DNA from: Thermomicrobiaceae bacterium
Lineage (GTDB): Bacteria; Chloroflexota; Chloroflexia; Thermomicrobiales; Thermomicrobiaceae
NCBI GenBank assembly: GCA_025966355.1
Contig: JAICWZ010000073.1
Span: 1 to 7,854 of the forward strand
Reading direction: 5' to 3'
Length of the DNA: 7,854 bases
In this document: in pieces, positions 1-6,922 of the stretch
Layout of the letters: every line of letters starts with the position of its first letter
Numbering within the stretch: position 1 is the stretch's first letter
Translations under genes and position numbers: made by a program
Notes under the pieces: generated by a model
The model's input: only the letters and a program-made list of their open reading frames with translations
The model's database searches: none
Told to the model about the DNA's origin: nothing

Positions 1-969
1 GGTGTTCCACTCTGGTTTGTCCGTCCGGACGACCTGGCTATCCGCTTTCCGGCCGTGGCGGCCGAGGCGCTCGGGCAGCCATGTTCACTTGCCTATCTGC
101 CCCTGCTTGACGACGATCGCTGCATCGGTGTGCTGTCGCTGCGCTTCGCCGCGATACGAACGTTCGAGCCGGAGGAGCGCGAGCAACTCCTGACGGCGGC
201 CGGCCTCTTCAGCGCGGCGTTGCAACACGTGCGCATGCTGGAACGCGTGAGCGCGTCGGCGCAGCAGCGCGACGAAGCGCTTGCGATCGTCGCGCACGAA
301 TTGCGCAATCCACTTACCGGCATCTCCGGCTATCTCCAGATGCTCGGGCAACATCTTGCTCAAGATCCGATCGACCGCCAGCGTGCGCAAAGTGCGGTGC
401 AGCAGACGCTCAGCCAAACTCGACGCTTGGAGCAGTTACTCGCGAGCCTGCTCGATCGCTCACGTATCCAGCAGGGCCTGCTTGAGCTGGAGATCGTGCC
501 ATGCGATCTGACTGCGCTCGTGCGGGCCAGTGTCGACCGGTTTCTCGGGAGCGCCGAATGGACGGCAAATCACCGGGTCGAACTCGATCTGTCGCCTGAA
601 CTTCCCGGGAGCTGGGATCCGCTGCGCATCGAGCAGGTCGTCACGAACCTCCTGTCGAACGCCGTCAAGTACTCGCCGGCGGGCGGGCAGATCGTCGTCG
701 CCGCGCGGGCGCTGGGCGACCTCGTCGAACTGACCGTGTCGGACGAAGGCGTCGGCATCCCGTACGAGGAGCAGGGCCACCTCTTCGAGCCGTTCATGCG
801 CTCAGGCGGGCATGGGTTGCAGGTGCCCGGCATCGGCCTGGGGCTGCATATCGTCGCGACGATCGTCGAACGACATCAGGGAGCGGTTGCCGTCGAAAGC
901 GAACCGGGCGAAGGCACGACCGTCACCGTCCTCTTGCCCCGAAATCCACTCAACTCCCCACTCGCGTAA
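1..969 (+). CDS. GAF domain-containing sensor histidine kinase, 5'-truncated by the window edge
   Basis: This is the C-terminal 322 residues of a cytoplasmic sensor kinase that would autophosphorylate on histidine and pass the phosphate to a response regulator. The frame is open at base 1, so the true start is upstream; the in-frame GTG at 55 lies inside a domain and is not a credible start. Counting the first codon as 1, residues 1 to about 80 are the second half of a GAF sensory domain, followed by a short helical linker. The HisKA H-box HELRNPL has its phospho-acceptor at His99 (bases 295-297). The HATPase_c domain shows the N-box (NLLSNAVKYS, Asn about 220), the G1 box DEGVGIP (Asp about 248), an F-box (LFEPFMR), and the G2 box GIGLGL followed by a late GEGTTVTVLLP strand. 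All catalytic boxes are intact. No membrane segment is visible in this part. The kinase core closely resembles that of the kinase at 4511-6796. No response regulator follows it. The ligand is unknown. Confidence 0.93.
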   Translation, partial: GVPLWFVRPDDLAIRFPAVAAEALGQPCSLAYLPLLDDDRCIGVLSLRFAAIRTFEPEEREQLLTAAGLFSAALQHVRMLERVSASAQQRDEALAIVAHELRNPLTGISGYLQMLGQHLAQDPIDRQRAQSAVQQTLSQTRRLEQLLASLLDRSRIQQGLLELEIVPCDLTALVRASVDRFLGSAEWTANHRVELDLSPELPGSWDPLRIEQVVTNLLSNAVKYSPAGGQIVVAARALGDLVELTVSDEGVGIPYEEQGHLFEPFMRSGGHGLQVPGIGLGLHIVATIVERHQGAVAVESEPGEGTTVTVLLPRNPLNSPLA

Positions 970-988
970 CGCCCTCCCCAGGGTTACG
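965..988 (+). terminator. Stem-loop overlapping the kinase stop codon, possible terminator
   Basis: CGTAA (965-969) pairs with TTACG (984-988) and CCCT (972-975) pairs with AGGG (980-983), around a CCCC loop and with a two-base CG bulge on the left arm. The stem therefore includes the TAA stop codon. No convincing T-run follows (the next bases are AGCCGATCCTTTCCC), so intrinsic termination is uncertain. The hairpin could instead protect the mRNA 3' end. Confidence 0.35.
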
Positions 989-1020
989 AGCCGATCCTTT
1001 CCCAAACGGCCAATCACATA

Positions 1021-1038
1021 CCTGACCCATGAGACAGG
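1021..1038. promoter_or_regulatory. Imperfect 18-bp palindrome, candidate operator upstream of the exporter
   Basis: CCTGACCCATGAGACAGG pairs at 7 of 9 symmetric positions around a central CATG. Spacing and size suit a dimeric helix-turn-helix regulator. It sits about 23 bp upstream of the candidate -35 of the exporter promoter, a position more typical of activator binding than of simple blockade. No regulator gene is adjacent, so the assignment rests on symmetry alone. Confidence 0.25.
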
Positions 1039-1060
1039 GTACAGCGGAACCAAAAGACAA

Positions 1061-1088
1061 TTGAGCGAGCACCGGCGTATCGCATACT
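1061..1088 (+). promoter_or_regulatory. Candidate sigma-70-type promoter for the exporter gene
   Basis: TTGAGC (1061-1066) and CATACT (1083-1088) are separated by 16 bp, each matching the housekeeping consensus at four of six positions. Transcription would start near 1095, giving a leader of roughly 140 bases before the ATG at 1235. I see no obvious second gene in the 265-base region between the two coding sequences. Confidence 0.3.
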
Positions 1089-1234
1089 GGGCAACGACCG
1101 GTATTCAATGGCGAAGCTGGTCGAACCTCAACGAGCGAGAACGACCATCGATGTCGCGGCGCGGAAAGAAAACGAGTTCCGTTCAAGGCGAACCATTCCG
1201 CGCGTTGGTGCTTCGCAGAACAAGGGAGTAGTGG

Positions 1235-3517
1235 ATGGAAGAGAACCAGAGGACTTCGTGGTTTTCCACGGCCGGACTCGCCCGGCGCAGCGCGCGGCAC
1301 CCGTGGCGCGTCGTGGCCATCTGGCTGGTGGTCCTGGCCCTCGGAGTGGTCGCGGCGTCCGGCCTGGGCAACGCGCTCTCCTCAGACGTCAATCTGACGA
1401 ATAGCCCCGACTCGGTCAAGGGCAAGGATTTGCTCGACGCGCGTTTCAATGGATCCGCTGCCGTCTCCGAGACCGTGATCATTCAATCGAAAACCATGAC
1501 GGTCGATGACCCGGCCTTTGAGCAACAGGTCAAGTCGACCGAATCGTCGCTGCTCGGGTTGAAAGGTCTTGTATCGTCTGCCAGCAGCTACTATGACGCC
1601 AAGGCCGCCGGGTTGCCGCAGGCGAACGCGATGGTATCGGCCGATCGTCATACGACGCTCATCCCCGTTTCGCTCGGCACGGACACGAGCTATGCCAACG
1701 ACCACGCCGACGAATACATGGACACGATCAACAAACTGAACGGCAATGGCTTCCAGGTTCTGACCGTCGGGGATGTCAGCACGAACCACGAGTTCACCGC
1801 CATCTCCGAGAAGGACCTGTCGAAGGCCGAGACGTTCGTGCTGCCGCTTACGATAGTCATCCTGATCGTCGTCTTCGGTGCCCTACTGGCCGCGGCAGTG
1901 CCGCTGGTTCTTTCCGTCTTCGCGATCATCGTCGCGCTCGGCCTTACCGCGCTCGTCGGTCGCACGATGGATCTCTCGCTCTACGTCGAGAACATGATCT
2001 TCATGATCGGTTTCGCCGTCGGCATCGATTACGCCCTCTTCATCGTCTCGCGTTATCGTGAAGAACGAAGCCACGGCATCGAGAAGATCGACGCGATTAC
2101 GGCCGCCGGTCGGACCGCCAGCAAAGCGGTGCTCTTCTCCGGGTTGACGGTTGTCGTCGCGCTCTCCGGTATGCTCCTGATGCCCTCAACCATCTTCCAT
2201 AGCCTCGGCATCGGTGCCGTGCTCGTCGTGATCGCGGCCGTCGTCGCGATGTTGACCCTTGTGCCGGCGCTCCTCAGCCTGCTTGGTGATCGCATCAACT
2301 GGCCACGCCGCATCAAGTACGACACCGTCGCGGTCGCCAGCGCCGAGCGCTTCGATGAAGAGTCGATCCGCTCCGGCTTCTGGGGCACGCTGACCCATGT
2401 CATCCTCCGCCGCCCGGCGATCGCCGCCACACTCGCCATCATCCTGCTCGGCGCCGCCGCGATCCCGTTCTTCCAGCTCAATCGCGGAATGTCGGGCGTT
2501 GATACACTGCCGAAGAGCAATGTCAAGACCGCCTACGAGATCCTGAACAACGACTTCTCGGCCGGGCGTCTCGCGCCATACGAGATCGTCGTCGATGCGC
2601 AAAAGAGCAGCGCCTCTGAGGCGGCGATCAATCGTCTCACCACCGCGCTCGGTCAGGATAAGGCGTTCGAGCCAAACCCGAGCGTCGAATGGAACAAGAA
2701 CAACGATCTGGCGCTGATCAAGGCGACCTACACGGGCGATTCAAACTCCGACGGCGCCTACACGACGCTTGACGATCTGCGCGGCACGATCATCCCGACC
2801 GCCTTTCAGGGATCGCAGGCCGGCGTCTACGTAACCGGCGCCACGGCGTTCAACCACGACTTCTTCAAGGTCGTTGACAAGTACACGCCGGTCATCTTCA
2901 TCTGGGTGCTTGGTCTCAGCTTCCTGCTGCTGCTGGTCGCCTTCCGCTCGATCATCGTTCCGCTCAAGGCGATCCTGCTCAACCTGCTTTCGGTCGGCGC
3001 GACCTACGGCCTGATGGTGCTCGTCTTCCAGAAGGGGTACCTGCACTCGTACCTCGGTTTCGACACGTCCCCGACGATCGAAGCCTGGGTGCCGATCTTC
3101 CTCTTCTGCGTGCTCTTCGGCCTGAGCATGGACTACCACGTCTTCCTGGTCAGCCGTATCCGTGAGCACTATGACCTGACGCTGCGGAATCACGAGTCGG
3201 TCGCGGTCGGGCTGCAATCAACGGCACGCCTGATCACCGGGGCGGCGCTCATCATGGTCGTCGTCTTCACCAGCTTCGCGCTGGGCCGGCTGCTCGCCTT
3301 CCAGCAGATGGGCTTCGGCCTGGCGGTGGCGATCTTCCTCGATGCGACCGTGGTACGAACCGTGCTTGTGCCGTCGATGATGGCGATGCTCGGTGATCTC
3401 AACTGGTATCTTCCGAAGTGGCTCAACTGGCTTCCCGATCTGCGCATCGAAGGCGAACCCAAAGCCGCGCCGATCCCCGAAGCTCGACCAGAACTGGCGC
3501 TCCAGAGCGACGACTGA
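1235..3517 (+). CDS. MMPL-family (RND superfamily) transporter
   Basis: This is a 760-residue inner-membrane exporter of the MMPL/YdfJ/ActII-3 type, normally driven by the proton gradient and moving lipids, lipid-linked metabolites or drugs outward. It has the RND two-fold repeat: TM1 (about 26-44), an extracytoplasmic domain (about 45-200), TM2-6 (about 201-352), a cytoplasmic linker, TM7 (about 394-414), a second extracytoplasmic domain (about 415-550), and TM8-12 (about 551-718). The proton-relay signature of TM4 is GIDYALF (Asp265-Tyr266), and the matching TM10 element is SMDYHVF (Asp633-Tyr634). Each is followed by the family's VSRxRE segment, so the coupling residues are intact. The length is normal for single-gene bacterial MMPL proteins. 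The ATG is preceded by AGGGAG (1223-1228) six bases upstream, which fixes the start. The C-terminus is a short hydrophilic tail without an extra domain. A strong terminator follows, so it appears monocistronic. The substrate cannot be read from the sequence. Confidence 0.95.
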   Translation: MEENQRTSWFSTAGLARRSARHPWRVVAIWLVVLALGVVAASGLGNALSSDVNLTNSPDSVKGKDLLDARFNGSAAVSETVIIQSKTMTVDDPAFEQQVKSTESSLLGLKGLVSSASSYYDAKAAGLPQANAMVSADRHTTLIPVSLGTDTSYANDHADEYMDTINKLNGNGFQVLTVGDVSTNHEFTAISEKDLSKAETFVLPLTIVILIVVFGALLAAAVPLVLSVFAIIVALGLTALVGRTMDLSLYVENMIFMIGFAVGIDYALFIVSRYREERSHGIEKIDAITAAGRTASKAVLFSGLTVVVALSGMLLMPSTIFHSLGIGAVLVVIAAVVAMLTLVPALLSLLGDRINWPRRIKYDTVAVASAERFDEESIRSGFWGTLTHVILRRPAIAATLAIILLGAAAIPFFQLNRGMSGVDTLPKSNVKTAYEILNNDFSAGRLAPYEIVVDAQKSSASEAAINRLTTALGQDKAFEPNPSVEWNKNNDLALIKATYTGDSNSDGAYTTLDDLRGTIIPTAFQGSQAGVYVTGATAFNHDFFKVVDKYTPVIFIWVLGLSFLLLLVAFRSIIVPLKAILLNLLSVGATYGLMVLVFQKGYLHSYLGFDTSPTIEAWVPIFLFCVLFGLSMDYHVFLVSRIREHYDLTLRNHESVAVGLQSTARLITGAALIMVVVFTSFALGRLLAFQQMGFGLAVAIFLDATVVRTVLVPSMMAMLGDLNWYLPKWLNWLPDLRIEGEPKAAPIPEARPELALQSDD

Positions 3518-3557
3518 TCCAGACTCGAGCGCTGAGTCTCACAACCCTCTCATCAAC

Positions 3558-3587
3558 CAGAGGCCGGCACTCCGCCGGCCTTTGTCC
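3558..3587 (+). terminator. Rho-independent terminator after the MMPL transporter
   Basis: AGGCCGGC (3561-3568) and GCCGGCCT (3574-3581) form a perfect 8-bp GC-rich stem with loop ACTCC. It extends to 11 bp (3558-3584) through C-G, A-T and one G-T wobble. The 3' arm runs into TTTG then TCCATTT, a short T-rich tail. It lies 40 bases after the stop codon, the expected place for the end of the exporter transcript. Confidence 0.75.
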
Positions 3588-3603
3588 ATTTCCGACGCAC
3601 GTA

Positions 3604-3632
3604 CGGGCACCACCGCGGATACGCGATACACT
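3604..3632 (+). promoter_or_regulatory. Weak candidate promoter for the phosphatase gene
   Basis: TACACT (3627-3632) matches the -10 consensus at four of six positions. A poor -35 (CGGGCA, 3604-3609) sits 17 bp upstream. Transcription would begin near 3639, about 40 bases before the GTG start. The strong terminator just upstream implies that the phosphatase needs its own promoter. The sequence around the -10 resembles that ahead of the permease gene (TACACT at 6946-6951). Confidence 0.25.
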
Positions 3633-3679
3633 CGGTAGGTTTCTGTCTTATTGCGCGCCATGTGTCGAAGGGAGCAGTC

Positions 3680-4093
3680 GTGGAGATCACCTTTCCTGAT
3701 GGCACGTCGGTGCGTGCTTGCGGGCTGGCACGCCGCGACGACAATCGCGACTGGCGCACCTTCGGGCTCTACCTCGACGCTCGCTGGCAGCCGGATTGGC
3801 CGGCCGAGGTGATCGATTGGGTAGATTTCGGTCTCCCACGAGAACCGGCCGACGCGGCGCGTGCGATTCGGGGTGCGTTTGATCGTGCACGTGCCGGCGA
3901 GCGAGTTGAGATTGGCTGCGTTGGTGGGCTTGGCCGCACCGGTACCGTTCTCGCCTGTCTGGCGACGCTGGCCGGCGTACCGGCCGAGGATGCGGTCGCC
4001 TGGGTGCGTGACCATTACCAGGAAAAAGCGGTCGAGACCCTGGAGCAAGCGGCGTGGGTCCACTGGTTCGCAGCCCAAGAGCCTGCCAGTTAA
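3680..4093 (+). CDS. Small cysteine-dependent protein phosphatase (tyrosine/dual-specificity type)
   Basis: This predicted 137-residue soluble cytoplasmic protein should hydrolyse phosphate esters, probably on phosphotyrosine or phosphoserine/threonine proteins, through a cysteinyl-phosphate intermediate. The active-site loop fits C-X5-R: GCVGGLGRTGT, with nucleophile Cys80 (bases 3917-3919) and Arg86, followed by Thr87. The segment IDWVDFGLP (Asp about 49) is in the right place to be the WPD-type general-acid loop. The C-terminal ETLEQ segment could supply the conserved glutamine (about 123) that positions water. The residue before Cys is Gly rather than the His of classical HCxxGxxR enzymes; from memory, short actinobacterial-type phosphatases share this variant. 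I chose GTG at 3680 because AGGGAG (3669-3674) lies five bases upstream; an in-frame GTG at 3662 would overlap that site. It stands alone between a terminator and a long gap. Its position beside sensor kinases suggests a phospho-signalling role, but that is inference. It could also act on a small-molecule phosphate. Confidence 0.8.
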   Translation: MEITFPDGTSVRACGLARRDDNRDWRTFGLYLDARWQPDWPAEVIDWVDFGLPREPADAARAIRGAFDRARAGERVEIGCVGGLGRTGTVLACLATLAGVPAEDAVAWVRDHYQEKAVETLEQAAWVHWFAAQEPAS

Positions 4094-4510
4094 TCCGCTG
4101 TGGCGCATCGGTGGCACAGGACTTGGTGACGATAGTCAGATGGCGATGTTCGTCGTCGCGCCGTTGCGCGGGATCGGTTCTGACGACGTTACGGACAGCG
4201 GACCGGATGGCCTTCGTCGCGAGACAATTGGCCCTTCGGGAATCGGGGATAGGGTACGGAAGACGGCGCGTATTCCAGAAGTAGACTCAACGCGAGGGTG
4301 GTGACCGGGTTCCCCAATAGAACCTGGTCAGGTCGTACGTGAAGCGCGGCGTGCGAGACGATCGGATGGTCGGACGGAAAGAGGTCCATGGACAAGCAAC
4401 CGCGAACACGCATTGGGAGTGGGCGTCTTGCGATCCGACGAGTGTATACCCATCAGCGTGTTCCTTCTACCGAACCGCGATTCAATTTCAACCGAGAAAG
4501 GGATGGTAAC
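4094..4510. other. Intergenic region between the phosphatase and second kinase (417 bases)
   Basis: I find no supportable gene here. The open frame that continues the kinase upstream to ATG 4388 has codon use unlike the rest of the gene (see findings). The region holds a small GC-rich hairpin, CGCGC CGTT GCGCG (4157-4170), with no T-run. It also holds the larger inverted repeat at 4302-4330. A possible -10-like TATACC (4445-4450) occurs without a good -35; it would place transcription about 54 bases before the GTG at 4511. Confidence 0.5.
4302..4330. repeat. 11-bp inverted repeat with 7-base loop upstream of the second kinase
   Basis: TGACCGGGTTC (4302-4312) pairs with GAACCTGGTCA (4320-4330) at all 11 positions, one of them a G-T wobble in RNA (a mismatch in DNA). 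The loop is CCCAATA. No T-run follows, so it is not a standard intrinsic terminator. It could be an operator, or an RNA hairpin ending or stabilising the phosphatase transcript. It is the strongest dyad in this gap. Confidence 0.55.
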
Positions 4511-6796
4511 GTGGCCGAGGCGCCTCCTTCGTCCGACAAGATGAAGCCACATAAGAAGGGTCGCCACGAGCGCCGCACCAGCCGAGAAGTCCGAGGGGGT
4601 GATATCGATCTGCGCCCCGTCTTCGAGCGTTCCCCGATCGCCCAGGCCATCCTCGATGGCGCATTGCATTTCGTGCTCATCAGCGATCGGTTCGTACAAC
4701 TTGTTGACCTTGATGCGACAACACTCGTCGGTGCCGATCTCGAGCGGATTCTTCCGAGCGTCCATCGAATCGTCGGCCCGGCGCTGAAGGCGGCCCGCTC
4801 GCGTCCCGATCCAGCGATCACGATTGATCTGGCGGACGAGCCGAGCGACGATCCGCTGATTTCCCGGCTGGGAAGCATGGCGCTCACGCCGGTGCCGGCG
4901 GATAGCGGTCAGCTCGCCGGCTGGCAGCTGGTGCTCGTCGAGCGCGACGAACACGCGACGCCGCGTGACGAGCGGTCGACGGATATGCGGCGTGTCGCGG
5001 CGGCGGCCCGAGATGCCATGGAGAGTGCGGAAATCGTCGATCGCCTTCTCGGTATCTCAGATGTCGCGCTCTCGCATCTCGATCTCAATGATTTGCTGCG
5101 CGAACTGCTGCAGCGTATCCGCGACGAACTCGGTGTCGAAGAAGCCGGTATCCTGCTGAGCGACCCGGACGGAAACTCGCTCACCCTGCGTGTTTGGCTC
5201 ACGTTGACATCGCTCGAATCGCGCACGATCCGGGTGTCGATGGGCGAAGGCTTCGCCGGGCAGATCGCCGCCACCAGGCAGCCGCTCGTGCTGGAGGATG
5301 CTACGACATTTGCGTTCGCGCACCGTGAGATGCTGCAGGGCGGCGTGCGTTCGTTGATGGGCGTGCCGCTGATGATCGGCCAGCGGGTGCTGGGGGTCGT
5401 GCATGTCGGCAAGACCGCCGTCTATCATTTCAGTTCCAGCGATTTACACCTGCTGGAACTGGCGGCTGCCCGCATCGCCATGGCCGTCGATCGCGCCAAT
5501 CTCTATCAGGCGGAACGCGACGCTCGCGATGCCGCCGAGCAGGCGCGAAGCCATCATGAATTTCTGGCGGAAGCGGCCGAAATCCTCGCCTCGTCGCTCG
5601 ACTATCAGGCGACGCTCCATCGCGTTCTACAGTTCGTTGTGCCGGAGCTTGCTGACATTTGCTCGATCAATATCGCCGGTCCCGACGCGCTGGTTCGCCA
5701 GATCGCCGCTTCGGCGGCATCCGCGGACCTCGAAGCGGCGCTCGAGCAACAGCGCAGTCACTACCCGATGCCGGTTGAAGAGTGCGTCGTGCTCCAGGCG
5801 GCCATCCGCTCGCAACAGCCGCTGCTGATCCGCGAAATCGATGTCGATTTTCTGCGCCAGATTGCTGAGAATGATGAGCACTTCGCACTTCTGCGCCGCG
5901 CGCGGTTTGTCTCGTGCATGCGTGTGCCGCTTAAATCTGGCGGCCGGATCATTGGCGTCATGTCGTTTTGGCTGGCGAACTCCGCCCGCCGCTACGACGA
6001 AGACGATTTGCGGCTGGCCGAAGACCTGGCACATCGCGTCGCGCTGGCGGCTGATAACGCCCGGCATTACGAAGAAGCGCGCCGGGCCATCGGTGCGCGC
6101 GATGAGTTCATCTCGATCGCCTCGCACGAGCTAAAAACTCCGCTCACGACGGTCAAAGGCTATGTGCAACTGCTCGGGCGCCACATCAACGCCTTCCCGG
6201 CGAATGCCGAGCGCATTCACCGGACGATCGATCAACTCCAGGGTCAGGTTAATCGCTTCGAGGAGTTGGTCGATGAGTTGTTGGATGTGTCGCGGATTCA
6301 GAGCGGTCGCATTCGACTGCGACGTGAGGCCTGCGACGTGCGGCTGATTGTCCTCCAGGTCGCGGATCGCTTTCAGCAGGAGCTGGAAGAGGGAACGACA
6401 CATCGGATCGTGGTCGACGCGCCCGAACCGATTCCCGGCCGCTGGGACGCGGCTCGGCTCGACCAGGTGATCACCAACCTCATCTCGAACGCGTTGAGCT
6501 ATTCACCAGACGGCGGAACGGTCACCGTGAGCGCTCACAGGCATGAGGATGGTGTCGAGGTTATGGTGAGCGACGAAGGCGTCGGGATCCCCGAGGATGA
6601 GCGGGCGCTCATATTTCAGCCGTTCATGCGTGGACGTCGAGGCGCCCAGATCGCCCCTGGGGCCGGACTTGGCCTCTTCATATCGAGCGAAATCATGTTG
6701 CGCCATGGCGGTAGCCTCAGCTTCGAAAACGGACCAGCCGCCGGCAGCGTCTTCACAATACTGCTGCCCGATAAGCCACCGAGCATCGCCGATTAA
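4511..6796 (+). CDS. Soluble PAS-GAF-GAF sensor histidine kinase
   Basis: This complete sensor kinase has 761 residues from GTG 4511. Domains in order: a basic, probably disordered N-terminus (1-30); a PAS-like domain (about 36-149, beginning FERSPIAQAIL); GAF1 (about 178-331, with the typical GEGFAGQIAATRQPL and SLMGVPL segments); a helical linker; GAF2 (about 352-519); HisKA with H-box SHELKTPL (His539, bases 6125-6127); and HATPase_c with N-box NLISNALSYS (Asn660), G1 DEGVGIP (Asp688), F-box IFQPFMR and G2 GAGLGL. All catalytic boxes are intact. There is no signal peptide or membrane helix, so it should sense a cytoplasmic or diffusible cue. No receiver domain or neighbouring response regulator is present. 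The start is a judgement: GTG 4511 has AAAGGGA seven bases upstream, whereas in-frame ATG 4388 adds 41 residues with atypical codons and only GAGG three bases away. The core resembles the kinase at 1-969, suggesting duplication. Confidence 0.93.
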   Translation: MAEAPPSSDKMKPHKKGRHERRTSREVRGGDIDLRPVFERSPIAQAILDGALHFVLISDRFVQLVDLDATTLVGADLERILPSVHRIVGPALKAARSRPDPAITIDLADEPSDDPLISRLGSMALTPVPADSGQLAGWQLVLVERDEHATPRDERSTDMRRVAAAARDAMESAEIVDRLLGISDVALSHLDLNDLLRELLQRIRDELGVEEAGILLSDPDGNSLTLRVWLTLTSLESRTIRVSMGEGFAGQIAATRQPLVLEDATTFAFAHREMLQGGVRSLMGVPLMIGQRVLGVVHVGKTAVYHFSSSDLHLLELAAARIAMAVDRANLYQAERDARDAAEQARSHHEFLAEAAEILASSLDYQATLHRVLQFVVPELADICSINIAGPDALVRQIAASAASADLEAALEQQRSHYPMPVEECVVLQAAIRSQQPLLIREIDVDFLRQIAENDEHFALLRRARFVSCMRVPLKSGGRIIGVMSFWLANSARRYDEDDLRLAEDLAHRVALAADNARHYEEARRAIGARDEFISIASHELKTPLTTVKGYVQLLGRHINAFPANAERIHRTIDQLQGQVNRFEELVDELLDVSRIQSGRIRLRREACDVRLIVLQVADRFQQELEEGTTHRIVVDAPEPIPGRWDAARLDQVITNLISNALSYSPDGGTVTVSAHRHEDGVEVMVSDEGVGIPEDERALIFQPFMRGRRGAQIAPGAGLGLFISSEIMLRHGGSLSFENGPAAGSVFTILLPDKPPSIAD

Positions 6797-6811
6797 TACG
6801 TCCCCAAATCC

Positions 6812-6836
6812 GACCTGAAACGGGTCTTCTGCTTTT
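6812..6836 (+). terminator. Probable rho-independent terminator after the second kinase
   Basis: GACCTG (6812-6817) pairs with CGGGTC (6821-6826), six pairs with one T-G wobble, around an AAA loop. It is followed by TTCTGCTTTT, a T-rich tail. It begins 16 bases after the kinase stop codon. The short stem makes it weaker than the terminator after the transporter. Confidence 0.5.
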
Positions 6837-6853
6837 CGCGAGTCGTATGTTAT

Positions 6854-6906
6854 CGTTCACATCGATCTGCCGGCTCGCGAGGCAGCGGGGCTTCTCCTCG
6901 TGAACG
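6854..6906. repeat. Nested inverted repeats upstream of the permease
   Basis: CGTTCAC (6854-6860) and GTGAACG (6900-6906) are perfect 7-bp inverted arms 39 bases apart. Between them CTGCC (6867-6871) pairs with GGCAG (6881-6885). A second small hairpin is possible, with GGGG (6887-6890) against CTCC (6894-6897). As RNA this would be a closing helix around two small hairpins; as DNA the outer arms could be paired half-sites. Confidence 0.35.
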
Positions 6907-6922
6907 CGGCGATTCGTGCCGT

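Noticed and set aside
55..57. GTG at 55 as the start of the first kinase.
   Set aside because: The frame is open to base 1 and the upstream residues continue the GAF domain, so the gene is truncated by the window edge rather than starting here.
1108..1404. Small plus-strand open frame (98 codons) between the first kinase and the exporter.
   Set aside because: No ribosome binding site precedes ATG 1108, it overlaps the exporter by 170 bases in another frame, and the composition is not protein-like.
3539..4117. Minus-strand open frame of 192 codons across the phosphatase gene.
   Set aside because: It is antisense to the phosphatase, which has a recognisable active site and ribosome binding site; the antisense product shows no domain.
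4157..4170. CGCGC CGTT GCGCG hairpin as the terminator of the phosphatase gene.
   Set aside because: The 5-bp stem is short, no T-run follows, and such GC hairpins are frequent by chance in this composition.
4295..4330. T-box riboswitch: AGGGTGG followed by GACCGGG resembles the T-box motif AGGGTGGNACCGCG.
   Set aside because: The match needs a one-base insertion and a base change. I see no Stem I with specifier loop, no terminator T-run, and the downstream gene is a histidine kinase rather than an aminoacyl-tRNA synthetase or amino-acid gene.
4328..4954. Minus-strand open frame of 208 codons reaching into the gap before the second kinase.
   Set aside because: Most of it is antisense to the kinase PAS region, and the product shows no recognisable domain or ribosome binding site.
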